Shown here one piece after another: positions 39,500 through 46,854 of a stretch of DNA of 64,000 nt. The translations under genes and the position numbers were made by a program. Where the stretch lies: NCBI GenBank assembly GCA_017428545.1, contig JAFRQR010000014.1, positions 1 to 64,000 of the forward strand, read 5' to 3'. Position 1 is the stretch's first letter. Each line of letters opens with the position of its first letter. Origin of the DNA: Clostridiales bacterium. Its GTDB lineage: Bacteria; Bacillota; Clostridia; Saccharofermentanales; Saccharofermentanaceae. The notes under the pieces were generated by a model. That model was not told where the DNA came from and made no database searches. It saw only the letters and a program-made list of their open reading frames with translations.

Positions 39500-40372
39500 T
39501 CAGATCTTCTTTACCGGTACGAGTTCGATGTAGCCACGCTCGCCTCGTGGCTCGAGCTGGATACGCGGGTTCTTGTCATCCCATTTGTATCCGATGAATG
39601 CCGGATCATATTTCTTTTCCGCATCCCAGATCTCGACGATCGCCTTCTCGTAGTTTTCTTCCTTGAAAGGTTCTCCGCGGAAGAGAAGATAGGTGGATGC
39701 AGGAAGGTCGATGACCTCAAAGCCTTCCGGTACTGTTCCTGTATAGTCCGGTTCTACCTCAACACCCTGGACATACTCATTCGTTACCGGCTTTCTCAAG
39801 TGTTCCGGCAGCCACAGGCAGACCGGTTCTCCGCTTAAGGACTTGATGCTCGTCAGAAGTCCCCAGACATCGCAGCCGACTTCTTCACAGTAGCTCCAGT
39901 ACTCGGTGGCCTTGATGCCTCTTTTGATGATGACCTTTCTTCTCGGCTTCTCGATTACCTGAATAAATACGTTTCTGATCTCACTCATGTTATCGTCATT
40001 CCTTTCTTCATCAATGATCAGCGAAGGAGTGAATAGCCAGATCGGGACCGGACTTGTGGAGTACTCTTTCGGATTACAGCCGAACTCACGTCTGAATGCG
40101 CGCTGGTATCCGTCAACACTACCGAATCCCATCTGTGTGGCCACATCAAGTACGGACACATTTTCATCTCTTAAAAGCAGGGCCGATTTCGACAGTTTCA
40201 GGCGCCTGATGTAAACTGCCGGCGTCATCCCGAGGTTCTCGATGAAGAGCCTTCTTGCGTACCAGGGAGAAAACGACGATGCCTTTGCAAGATCAGAAGG
40301 TGTGATCTCCTCGCTGAGATGCTCAATGATGTAATCCTGCATGGATCGTACCGCTTCTTTATGTTCGTCCAC
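39500..40372 (-). CDS. AraC-type regulator with GyrI-like effector domain
   Basis: A 290-residue regulator. An N-terminal AraC double helix-turn-helix spans about residues 5-105 (LAKASSFSPWYARRLF; VLDVATQMGFGSVDGYQRAFRREFG), joined to a GyrI-like/effector-binding domain (about 130-290, ending YIELVPVKKI) that usually binds hydrophobic cations or drugs. The start is GTG 40372: AAAGGAGGT lies seven bases upstream, and an earlier in-frame GTG would place that ribosome site inside the gene. Target unknown; the MATE exporter at 42245 is a possible candidate but is not adjacent. Confidence 0.88.
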   Translation of the reverse strand: MDEHKEAVRSMQDYIIEHLSEEITPSDLAKASSFSPWYARRLFIENLGMTPAVYIRRLKLSKSALLLRDENVSVLDVATQMGFGSVDGYQRAFRREFGCNPKEYSTSPVPIWLFTPSLIIDEERNDDNMSEIRNVFIQVIEKPRRKVIIKRGIKATEYWSYCEEVGCDVWGLLTSIKSLSGEPVCLWLPEHLRKPVTNEYVQGVEVEPDYTGTVPEGFEVIDLPASTYLLFRGEPFKEENYEKAIVEIWDAEKKYDPAFIGYKWDDKNPRIQLEPRGERGYIELVPVKKI

Positions 40373-40446
40373 TTGGCCTACCTCCTTTGTGAGCACATCT
40401 TAACGTAGAAGGTCATTTTGATTCTCGACATTTTTTGCACAGATCT

Positions 40447-41229
40447 TCAGCTGATGTTATTTACGATGCCGACAGATACATAGTGATCCAGAAGGGCACG
40501 AAGATCCGTGCCTTCGTCGGCATGGTCGCGGTCCACCCAGTGGATCGAGTAGCGTCTGCCGCCGCCGGGGAGTTCTTCTTCCATCCTATAGGTATCCACA
40601 TAAGGCGTGTTCATGCTGACCCTGCAGTTCCAAAGGACCCCTTTACACTCTTCCGGCGGACAGTCCGGGAAGTTGACGTTGATCACCTGTCCGGGGGTGA
40701 GAAACGGTCTTCTTTCCTTGGAAAAAGCACCGGCCTTTTCGGGAGTAAGAAAGGCCTGAAGGATCACAGGCAGATATTTCTCCGTGATCTTTCTTCCGTG
40801 ACCGTTACTTCTCGGATCATTTAAGAACCCTTCGGAAAAAGCAATGACCGGGTATCCGCACATCGCAGCGTCAAGTGCGGCGCCGACGGTAGCGGAATAC
40901 TGGATATCCGTGCCGGCGTTAAAACCGTTATTGATCCCGCTGAAAACGAGATCCGGCTTTTGCGGCATGACGCATTTGCTGCCGATGCGGAAACAGTCCG
41001 ACGGAAGTCCCGTGCAGGAAAATGCGTGTATCTCCGGTATCCCCCAATCGACCGGATAGACATCCAGGGGCTTATCGATCGTAAGGCTATGGGAAGCGGC
41101 GCTTCTTTGCCCGTCGGGCGCGACGACCCATACCTCACCGTATGCTGTCGCGGCTTCTGCCAGGCGGCGAAGCCCGGAAGACTCGATCCCGTCATCGTTT
41201 GTGATCAGTATCTTTAACTGTTTTTCCAT
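40447..41229 (-). CDS. surE: 5'/3'-nucleotidase SurE
   Basis: A 260-residue metal-dependent nucleotidase. Metal site residues are in ILITNDDG at the N-terminus; VVAPDGQRSAASHSLT, the GTP/nucleotide pocket SGINNGFNAGTDIQYSATVGAA and the stretch GYPVIAFS match SurE throughout. It removes phosphate from 5' and 3' nucleotides, a survival or salvage role. AAGGAG precedes the ATG. It lies 74 bases before the AraC-type gene on the same strand. Confidence 0.93.
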   Translation of the reverse strand: MEKQLKILITNDDGIESSGLRRLAEAATAYGEVWVVAPDGQRSAASHSLTIDKPLDVYPVDWGIPEIHAFSCTGLPSDCFRIGSKCVMPQKPDLVFSGINNGFNAGTDIQYSATVGAALDAAMCGYPVIAFSEGFLNDPRSNGHGRKITEKYLPVILQAFLTPEKAGAFSKERRPFLTPGQVINVNFPDCPPEECKGVLWNCRVSMNTPYVDTYRMEEELPGGGRRYSIHWVDRDHADEGTDLRALLDHYVSVGIVNNIS

Positions 41230-41338
41230 CGGATCTTTCTCCTTAAGAGGAATCTGTATGTTAATTATCTCATAATAAGCACCACCCCTGTAAATCGTTT
41301 CTTGGTTTTTATTTGGTATATCATCTCATCGTTGCTGT

Positions 41339-41408
41339 CCGAATATTCGGATTGACAAAACGAATGTTCGGTATTAGAATGACCTCACATTAGTCGAACA
41401 TAATTTCG
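41339..41408 (+). promoter_or_regulatory. Promoter with three palindromic, LexA-like operators
   Basis: TTGACA (41352-41357), 17 bases, TAGAAT (41375-41380). CCGAATATTCGG (41339-41350) abuts the -35, CGAATGTTCG (41361-41370) fills the spacer, their centres 21 bases apart (two turns), and CGAACATAATTTCG (41395-41408) lies downstream. The last matches the Bacillus SOS box CGAACRNRYGTTYG at 12 of 14 positions. Confidence 0.7.
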
Positions 41409-41429
41409 GAAACGAAAGGAGGACCTGAA

Positions 41430-42215
41430 ATGGAGAACGACCTGGAATATATTTACGACGGCACATTTGAAGGTTTTTTATGTTGTATCTACGCAAGTTA
41501 TGTGCGCAGGGAGATCCCGAGATGTATCTATGTGGAAGATGGTGTTCCGCTCCTGGGGGAGACGGCGACATGGATCCCGACAGAGTGGGAAAAGGCACAG
41601 AGCGTGTATGTTTCTTTAAGTAAGAAGATCGGGATGGAAGCACAGGATATCGTCAAGGAAGTCTTTCTGACACATCTTCCGAACAAAGAAGAGATACTGT
41701 TCCGGTATATCCGTCTGGGATACTGGATGGGAAGGAAGATCCTTTTCGAGGGGGACTCCGAAGAGAGTAATTCCTACGGCGGGGAAAAACTGTCGGACGA
41801 TTCGAAGGATCTGGTCCAGCAGGTGCTTTTCGCATCGAGAAATTATCGGGCGGAAGTGAAAAATATCGAAGGACATCTCCGGTTCCGTTCTTTTTCGGAT
41901 GTCATGATCTCCTGCATAACTCCCAGGAATCTGGTGCTTCCGGACCTGGCGGAATTCTTTGAAAAGAAACTGGGGGATTCGAATTTCCTTCTTTATGACA
42001 AGACGCACCAGATGGCGGCCGTGCATAGAGAAGAAGGGACGATGGTGACGCGGATGAAGAACATTAACCTGCCGGTCCTTTACGATGAAGTGAATGTGTA
42101 TGAGAATCTCTGGAAGCCGCGCTATGAAAACATCCATATCGAAACTCCGATGAATCAGAGATACGCGCTTAATGAGATGCGGAAGCGTCTCTGGTGCGAA
42201 ATGACAGATGGCTAA
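41430..42215 (+). CDS. TIGR03915 family putative DNA repair protein
   Basis: A 261-residue protein matching the TIGR03915/DUF4130 family: it opens YIYDGTFEGFLCCIYASYV, contains the middle segment LGYWMGRKIL and the DUF4130 core EVKNIEGHLRFRSF with YDKTHQMAAVHREE, and ends in the NMR-like basic helix NEMRKRLWCEMTDG. The family is normally paired with a radical-SAM protein (TIGR03916) and is thought to act in DNA modification or repair; the partner is absent on both sides here. AAAGGAGG precedes the ATG. The palindromic, SOS-like promoter fits a DNA-damage role. Confidence 0.85.
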   Translation: MENDLEYIYDGTFEGFLCCIYASYVRREIPRCIYVEDGVPLLGETATWIPTEWEKAQSVYVSLSKKIGMEAQDIVKEVFLTHLPNKEEILFRYIRLGYWMGRKILFEGDSEESNSYGGEKLSDDSKDLVQQVLFASRNYRAEVKNIEGHLRFRSFSDVMISCITPRNLVLPDLAEFFEKKLGDSNFLLYDKTHQMAAVHREEGTMVTRMKNINLPVLYDEVNVYENLWKPRYENIHIETPMNQRYALNEMRKRLWCEMTDG

Positions 42216-42244
42216 GGGGCGAAGATCTGTCGGGGAACAGTTTC

Positions 42245-43627
42245 TCAGATCTCTTCTTTATTTCCGTCCGAAGCTTTGTTGCGCAGAACAAAGAGAAAGT
42301 GAAGCGCAAACGGAAGGCTCGTCAGACAGGTCAGAAGATCGCATACCGGAAAGACCGATTCGATTCCGCGAATGCCGAAGAAGTACGGAAGAATGAAGAT
42401 ACACGGAATGAAGTACAGACCCTGACGCAGGCAGGAAAGAAACGATGCCTTAAAGCGTTCGCCAATAGACTGGAAGGTCATGTTACACATGACGTTAATG
42501 GTAAGCAGGGGGAGCATGAAGGCTTCCAGCCGCAGGGCATTGGTGCAGATGGAGATAACTTCCGCGTCATCGATGAAAAGCGGCACGAGCTGTGGCGCGA
42601 AGATATAAAGCGGGATCGCAAAGACGAGCATGACCGCGGTACCGAAGATCCAGGTGAACGTGTATGCGGTCTTCATGCGGTCCCATTTCTTGGCGCCGAA
42701 GTTATAGCCGAGGACCGGCTGGTAACCCTGGCCGATACCGAGGAGTATACAGAAGATCAGCATGACGACCTTGGAAAAGATGCCCATCGCGGACAGCGCA
42801 GCATCGTCGGCAAGATTTCCGGCCTGCTGGTTCAAAAAGATCGTGGAGATACTGGCAAGACCCTGACGCAGAAGGGACGGAAGTCCCGTAAACCAGATAT
42901 TGCCGTGGAAAGACAGGTCTTTGGAAAAGTGTCTGATGCTGAGTTTGGCGATGTTCTTCTTCAAAAGAACAGGGACCAGAAGAAGACAGAAGGATACGCA
43001 CTGGGAGATCAAGGTGGCGATCGCAGCACCTGCGACACCGAGATCCAAAACGTTGATCATGAGCGGGTCAAGGAAGATATTGAGGACACCGCCGAGACCG
43101 ATACCGATCATGGAGAAGAAGGCTTTTCCTTCCCATCTCCAGAGGTTGTTGAGTACGTAGGTGCCCATCATGACAGGGGCACCGAAAAGAATATATGTGG
43201 CGTAGGTCTTTGCATAAGGAAGTGCAGTCTGTGTGGAGCCGAGCATGTTCATGATCGGTTCGATAAAGATAAGACCCAAGATCGTGATCAGCGTTCCGAT
43301 GCCGAGTGCAGAGAAAAAACTGGTGGAGAGGGCGCGGTTGGCGGTCTCCTTATCTTTCGCACCGAGCGAACGGGAAAGGATACTTCCGGAGCCCATGCCG
43401 AGCGTAAAGCCGATGGCCTGGATGAGGGCCATGAGAGAAAAAACAACACCGACGGCGGCGGACTGGCTCTTCCCGAGCTGGGATACGAAATAGGTATCTG
43501 CAGTATTATAAATTCCGGTCACGAGCATACTGACCGTTGTCGGAACTGCCAGCTTTAAAATCAAGCGGCGGACCGGTGCCTCAGTCATTCTCTTAAATTG
43601 TTTCTGATCAGCAGATGATGCAGACAT
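42245..43627 (-). CDS. MATE family efflux transporter
   Basis: A 460-residue, 12-helix antiporter with the two-fold MATE repeat: PVRRLILKLAVPTTVSMLV, then TADTYFVSQLGKSQSAAVG in the first half and LPSLLRQGLASISTIFLNQ in the second. It should expel cationic drugs or metabolites in exchange for Na+ or H+. AAAGGTAT lies 11 bases before the ATG. It is convergent with the TIGR03915 gene, only 29 bases apart and without a visible terminator between them, and divergent from the AT-rich island. Confidence 0.92.
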   Translation of the reverse strand: MSASSADQKQFKRMTEAPVRRLILKLAVPTTVSMLVTGIYNTADTYFVSQLGKSQSAAVGVVFSLMALIQAIGFTLGMGSGSILSRSLGAKDKETANRALSTSFFSALGIGTLITILGLIFIEPIMNMLGSTQTALPYAKTYATYILFGAPVMMGTYVLNNLWRWEGKAFFSMIGIGLGGVLNIFLDPLMINVLDLGVAGAAIATLISQCVSFCLLLVPVLLKKNIAKLSIRHFSKDLSFHGNIWFTGLPSLLRQGLASISTIFLNQQAGNLADDAALSAMGIFSKVVMLIFCILLGIGQGYQPVLGYNFGAKKWDRMKTAYTFTWIFGTAVMLVFAIPLYIFAPQLVPLFIDDAEVISICTNALRLEAFMLPLLTINVMCNMTFQSIGERFKASFLSCLRQGLYFIPCIFILPYFFGIRGIESVFPVCDLLTCLTSLPFALHFLFVLRNKASDGNKEEI

Positions 43628-43738
43628 GAGTGCAGATACCTTTCTATCCTACGAGAAAACCGAAAAGAAACGGCGAGGGGAAAGAGTCCTTCTGCGAGCC
43701 GTTTCCGAACAAAAATCATTATAGCAAAGGGGTGATAT

Positions 43739-44137
43739 TTGGGGAATAAGAGATATTGCACGAAATTTCGTGATTTTTCACACGCTTCTCCAACTATCAT
43801 GCAGATGGCGGAAAATCTTCTATCTTACGAAAAATACAGTGTTCTACTGATTTCATTTCCATTTATGAGACGGCATGATATTGTAAATTTATTAGGGTTG
43901 GCAAATTGGAGAGGTCTAGACATCACTGAATGCATCATAGGAAATGGCCTCAATGGAGGAATACGATATGATGAAGAATCGTTGGTTGATGTAATAACTA
44001 CTCATATGTACTGTTGCACCCAAAACGGCATTAAAGAATATCTTTTGATACAAGAGTATAATGGATATGATCCCCAGGATATAGCGAATCGACACAATCC
44101 ATTGTTATCTTGGAAAGCGGGTGAGATACCAGGATGA
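43739..44137 (+). CDS. AT-rich 132-residue protein, unknown function
   Basis: The start is a TTG at 43739 with a good AAAGGGG seven bases upstream. The product is soluble, with a regular alpha/beta look (KYSVLLISFPFMRRHDIVNLLG; NGIKEYLLIQEYNGY), and no recognised family. The first residues (TKFRDFSHA) are encoded by the left copy of the 22-base direct repeat of the island. The stop overlaps the start of the next lipoprotein gene (ATGA), so the two are coupled. Base composition is much more AT-rich than the surrounding genes. Confidence 0.55.
   Translation: MGNKRYCTKFRDFSHASPTIMQMAENLLSYEKYSVLLISFPFMRRHDIVNLLGLANWRGLDITECIIGNGLNGGIRYDEESLVDVITTHMYCCTQNGIKEYLLIQEYNGYDPQDIANRHNPLLSWKAGEIPG
43763..43784 (+). 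repeat. Left direct repeat of the AT-rich island
   Basis: 22 bases beginning AAATTTCGTGATTTTTC; 21 of 22 match the right copy at 45223-45244. Confidence 0.75.
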
Positions 44138-44970
44138 GGAAATATTTAATATCGAGGACTGTAATAGCAGCGCTGATTGTGATGCTTTTACTTTTAAACG
44201 GTTGCAATAATGTCGAAGATTCAGACATGACTAGCACTGAGTCAGATTTGTATAGTGATACAATGTCAGAGATATTAGTAGAGTCAACGAATTTGACTTC
44301 CATTTACGATCCGACCTGTCGTCCATTTTGTAGTATGCCACCAGAGACTAAGGCAATGCAAGAGTCATTCGAGTATGTCATTTTTGCTGAAGTAGATTAC
44401 CCGACAGTGCTTAATCTCCCTGTTCATGTAGAGGATTATATCAGCGAAAAGAATGATTTTCTTTTCTTTGACATGGATTTGGTCGCTTCAGACTATGGAT
44501 GGAAACAAACCACTTCCTCCCGTGAAGAAGATGGGAAGACTGTCGAATACACATACTACTATTATGATTGTGGAGAGATGTGGGTGTATCTTGAGTTTGA
44601 GTTTTTGGCAGATGATCACACAGATGGTGTGATGCGTGACTGCTTAGGGCGTATAAAATATGCTTTTATCTATCCCAATGAACCAGAACACTATTTCTAT
44701 GATCCTAACAATGAATTTGCTACATCAACCAATAATTCATACGTATTTCTAATCAGAAACGTTATGAAACAAGAACTCTACCAGGTTCAAGAGGAAAAAG
44801 ACCTTTACGCTTATGAGGATGAAACTATACTGATGACCTACGTTTTTTCATTTGTAAGTCGTTATCCAGAGTATAACCCATTTTGCTTCGAAGAGTTTAG
44901 ACAATGGCGCTGTTGCGACTACTATTCGATTTCGAATGATTATCCGTGGGATAAATATGAGGTTGCTTGA
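44134..44970 (+). CDS. AT-rich lipoprotein, unknown function
   Basis: A 278-residue lipoprotein with a signal (ISRTVIAALIVMLLLLNGC, lipobox LNGC at residue 22-25), a Ser/Thr/Asp/Glu linker and an acidic extracellular domain rich in Tyr, Asp and Phe. No family recognised. It is coupled to the upstream gene by ATGA. A degenerate second copy of its C-terminal 40 residues lies immediately downstream (44976-45104), so the gene has been duplicated and one copy lost. Composition and codon use mark it as a recent or rapidly changing acquisition. Confidence 0.6.
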   Translation: MRKYLISRTVIAALIVMLLLLNGCNNVEDSDMTSTESDLYSDTMSEILVESTNLTSIYDPTCRPFCSMPPETKAMQESFEYVIFAEVDYPTVLNLPVHVEDYISEKNDFLFFDMDLVASDYGWKQTTSSREEDGKTVEYTYYYYDCGEMWVYLEFEFLADDHTDGVMRDCLGRIKYAFIYPNEPEHYFYDPNNEFATSTNNSYVFLIRNVMKQELYQVQEEKDLYAYEDETILMTYVFSFVSRYPEYNPFCFEEFRQWRCCDYYSISNDYPWDKYEVA

Positions 44971-44975
44971 TAGTA

Positions 44976-45104
44976 GTATACATCTATGCAAGCAGTTATC
45001 CACGCTGCAATCCGCTCGCGTTTAAAGAGTTTGACTACAATAGAAGCCGCTTCCCGATTTCGAATGAAAATGATTCTTGGGATTTATACCGTCAGTCATG
45101 GTGA
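44976..45104 (+). pseudogene. Degenerate copy of the C-terminus of the preceding lipoprotein
   Basis: Read from 44976, this frame gives VYIYASSYPRCNPLAFKEF, then DYNRSRFPISNENDSWDLY, ending at TGA 45104. It aligns with the end of the lipoprotein just upstream (SRYPEYNPFCFEEF; YYSISNDYPWDKYEV). There is no start codon or signal sequence, so it is a remnant of a tandem duplicate. Confidence 0.65.
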
Positions 45105-45222
45105 AAAATGTAAAAAGCAAGGTGAATATATCAGGAGAAGATTATTCAGCAATGCAGTTATCATTATGTTCCCATGGTCAACTATCTGTCCGGGAATTTT
45201 AAAGATTTGGACTAGATGAACT

Positions 45223-45244
45223 AAATTTCGTGATTTTTCCCACG
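45223..45244 (+). repeat. Right direct repeat of the AT-rich island
   Basis: Second copy of AAATTTCGTGATTTTTC with flanking bases; one mismatch to the copy at 43763. Between 45105 and 45347 no intact gene is visible apart from short open stretches. Confidence 0.75.
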
Positions 45245-45347
45245 AGTTTCTTTTTTCGTCTGCCGTTTCGCTCATGTATTGATATACTAATAGTAGTGGC
45301 TATGAATATTTCCGATCCGGATCCGGGCATGAAAGGGGGACGAGAAT

Positions 45348-45908
45348 TTGTTAGACAAAATGATCATCCTCATAGGTATGCCCGGGTGTGGGAAAAGCAC
45401 GATCGGACGCATCCTTGCTCAGGAACTGGAAGTTCCGTTTGTCGACACGGACGAACTGATCGCCAAGGCGGAAGGAATGCCGCTTTCGCAGATCCAGCAG
45501 GATAAGGGAATGAGGTATTTTCTTCAGGCGGAAGAGAATGCTCTCTTTTCTTTGGACGATTCACCGAAGGTCGTGGCGACCGGAGGAAGCGCCGTGCTCT
45601 GTTCACACGGTATGGTTTACTTAAGTTCGATCGCAACGATCGTATATCTGGAAACGGATATTAATATGCTGATGCGCCGTATGGGCGATCCGAAAAAACG
45701 CGGTGTCGTTCTGGCTCCGAACCAGACGATCATGGGCGTATACAGAGAAAGACGTCCGCTTTATCTGCGATATGCAGATATACGGATCCGCACTTATCAT
45801 ACAAGACCGAGAACGGTTGCACAGAGAGTGCTTGACGTTCTGACGGGACAGGGAAGGGACGAAGCGAAAGGAGAAGATGATGCCAAGAGCAGTGAAGAAA
45901 ACAACTGA
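45348..45908 (+). CDS. Shikimate kinase-like P-loop kinase
   Basis: A 186-residue kinase with Walker A GMPGCGKST and the shikimate kinase order DTDELI, ATGGSAV, RRPLYLRYADI. The residues that bind shikimate in AroK differ: the FRxxE motif reads FLQAEE and the GGG motif reads GGS, and the lid carries KKRGVVL instead of RPLL. It belongs to a known subfamily of COG0703 whose substrate is unclear. A canonical shikimate kinase domain is fused to AroE at 56678-58012, so this copy need not serve the pathway. TTG start at 45348 with AAAGGGGGACG upstream; the later ATG has no ribosome site. Confidence 0.75.
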   Translation: MLDKMIILIGMPGCGKSTIGRILAQELEVPFVDTDELIAKAEGMPLSQIQQDKGMRYFLQAEENALFSLDDSPKVVATGGSAVLCSHGMVYLSSIATIVYLETDINMLMRRMGDPKKRGVVLAPNQTIMGVYRERRPLYLRYADIRIRTYHTRPRTVAQRVLDVLTGQGRDEAKGEDDAKSSEENN

Positions 45909-46236
45909 GACGAAGAAGCCGGCAGTGAAAAAGAAAACGGCCGCCGTGAAGAAGCAGGAAGAAATGCTTTATGATCTGGCCGATCTGTTCAAGGTATTCG
46001 GAGACTCCACACGTATCCGTATCCTCTATGCGCTGATGGATGGTTCCCTGTGCGTCGGTGATCTCGCGGCGGAACTGGAGATGAACCAGTCGGCGGTATC
46101 GCATCAGCTGAAGATCTTAAAACAGAACAAACTGGTCAAGAATACCCGCGCAGGTAAAGCGATCCTTTATGAACTGGCAGACGGGCATGTAAAATCGATC
46201 CTCGAGATCGGACAAGAGCACATCGAGGAGTTGTGA
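45880..46236 (+). CDS. ArsR/SmtB family metal-responsive regulator
   Basis: A 118-residue winged-helix repressor. A Lys-rich tail (residues 1-25, VKKKTAAVKKQEE) precedes the core LFKVFGDSTRIRILYAL, and the recognition helix is LCVGDLAAELEMNQSAVSHQL. The C-terminal helix DGHVKSILEIGQEHIEEL carries the alpha-5 zinc ligand pattern (Asp, His, His, Glu), as in CzrA/SmtB, so zinc or a related metal is the likely signal. ATG 45880 is preferred over the one three bases earlier for spacing to AAAGGAG. It overlaps the kinase gene by 29 bases and lies just before mnmM. Confidence 0.85.
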   Translation: MPRAVKKTTETKKPAVKKKTAAVKKQEEMLYDLADLFKVFGDSTRIRILYALMDGSLCVGDLAAELEMNQSAVSHQLKILKQNKLVKNTRAGKAILYELADGHVKSILEIGQEHIEEL

Positions 46237-46242
46237 TCTTCT

Positions 46243-46818
46243 ATGGACAGAAGACCGTCTTTCAGCGCGCTTGACATCATTTCCAAAGTTATCCGTGAAC
46301 ACGTAAAAGAAGGGGATCTGTGTATCGATGCAACAGCAGGCCGCGGCAACGATACGGCGATGCTCTGTGAACTTGTCGGAAAGACCGGCAAAGTCATTGC
46401 TTTTGATATTCAGGAAGATGCCGTGAATAGCACAAAAGAACTTCTGGAGAAGAAAGGTCTTTCCGACCGTGCGGAAGTACACCTCGAAAGCCATAGCGAG
46501 ATGGGAAAGTATGCTGCTCCGGGAACGGTATCCTGCATTACTTTTAACTTCGGATGGCTTCCGAAAGGTGACCACAATATCTTCACGAAAAAAGAAACAA
46601 GTATCCCGGCGATCGAAGCGGGGCTCGAACTTCTGAAAGAAGACGGGATCATGACGCTGATCCTTTACTACGGAAGAGAAACGGGCTTTGAAGAAAAAGA
46701 TGCACTTCTGGAATATCTTCCGACGATCGACAGTTCGAAATATACGGTAGTCGAGATGCCGTTCGTAAACAGAAGCAACTGTCCGCCGATCCCGATCCTG
46801 ATCCTAAAAGGCAGATAA
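46243..46818 (+). CDS. mnmM: tRNA mnm5 methyltransferase MnmM (YtqB)
   Basis: A 191-residue class I SAM methyltransferase of the YtqB family. The SAM site is CIDATAGRGNDTAML, followed by VIAFDIQEDAV and the catalytic-region motif FNFGWLPKGDHNIFT, and YYGRETGFEEKDALLEYL. In Bacillus, MnmM adds the methyl group in 5-methylaminomethyl-uridine at the tRNA wobble base. It starts seven bases after the ArsR gene, with GAGGAG within that gene's end, forming kinase-arsR-mnmM. Confidence 0.88.
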   Translation: MDRRPSFSALDIISKVIREHVKEGDLCIDATAGRGNDTAMLCELVGKTGKVIAFDIQEDAVNSTKELLEKKGLSDRAEVHLESHSEMGKYAAPGTVSCITFNFGWLPKGDHNIFTKKETSIPAIEAGLELLKEDGIMTLILYYGRETGFEEKDALLEYLPTIDSSKYTVVEMPFVNRSNCPPIPILILKGR

Positions 46819-46854
46819 GAAAAAGAAGCACAAAAAGAAAAGAGACCGTGCAGG

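Noticed and set aside
44986-45219. A 77-residue open frame with ATG at 44986
   Set aside because: It overlaps the remnant of the lipoprotein copy in another frame, has no ribosome site and an unstructured composition.
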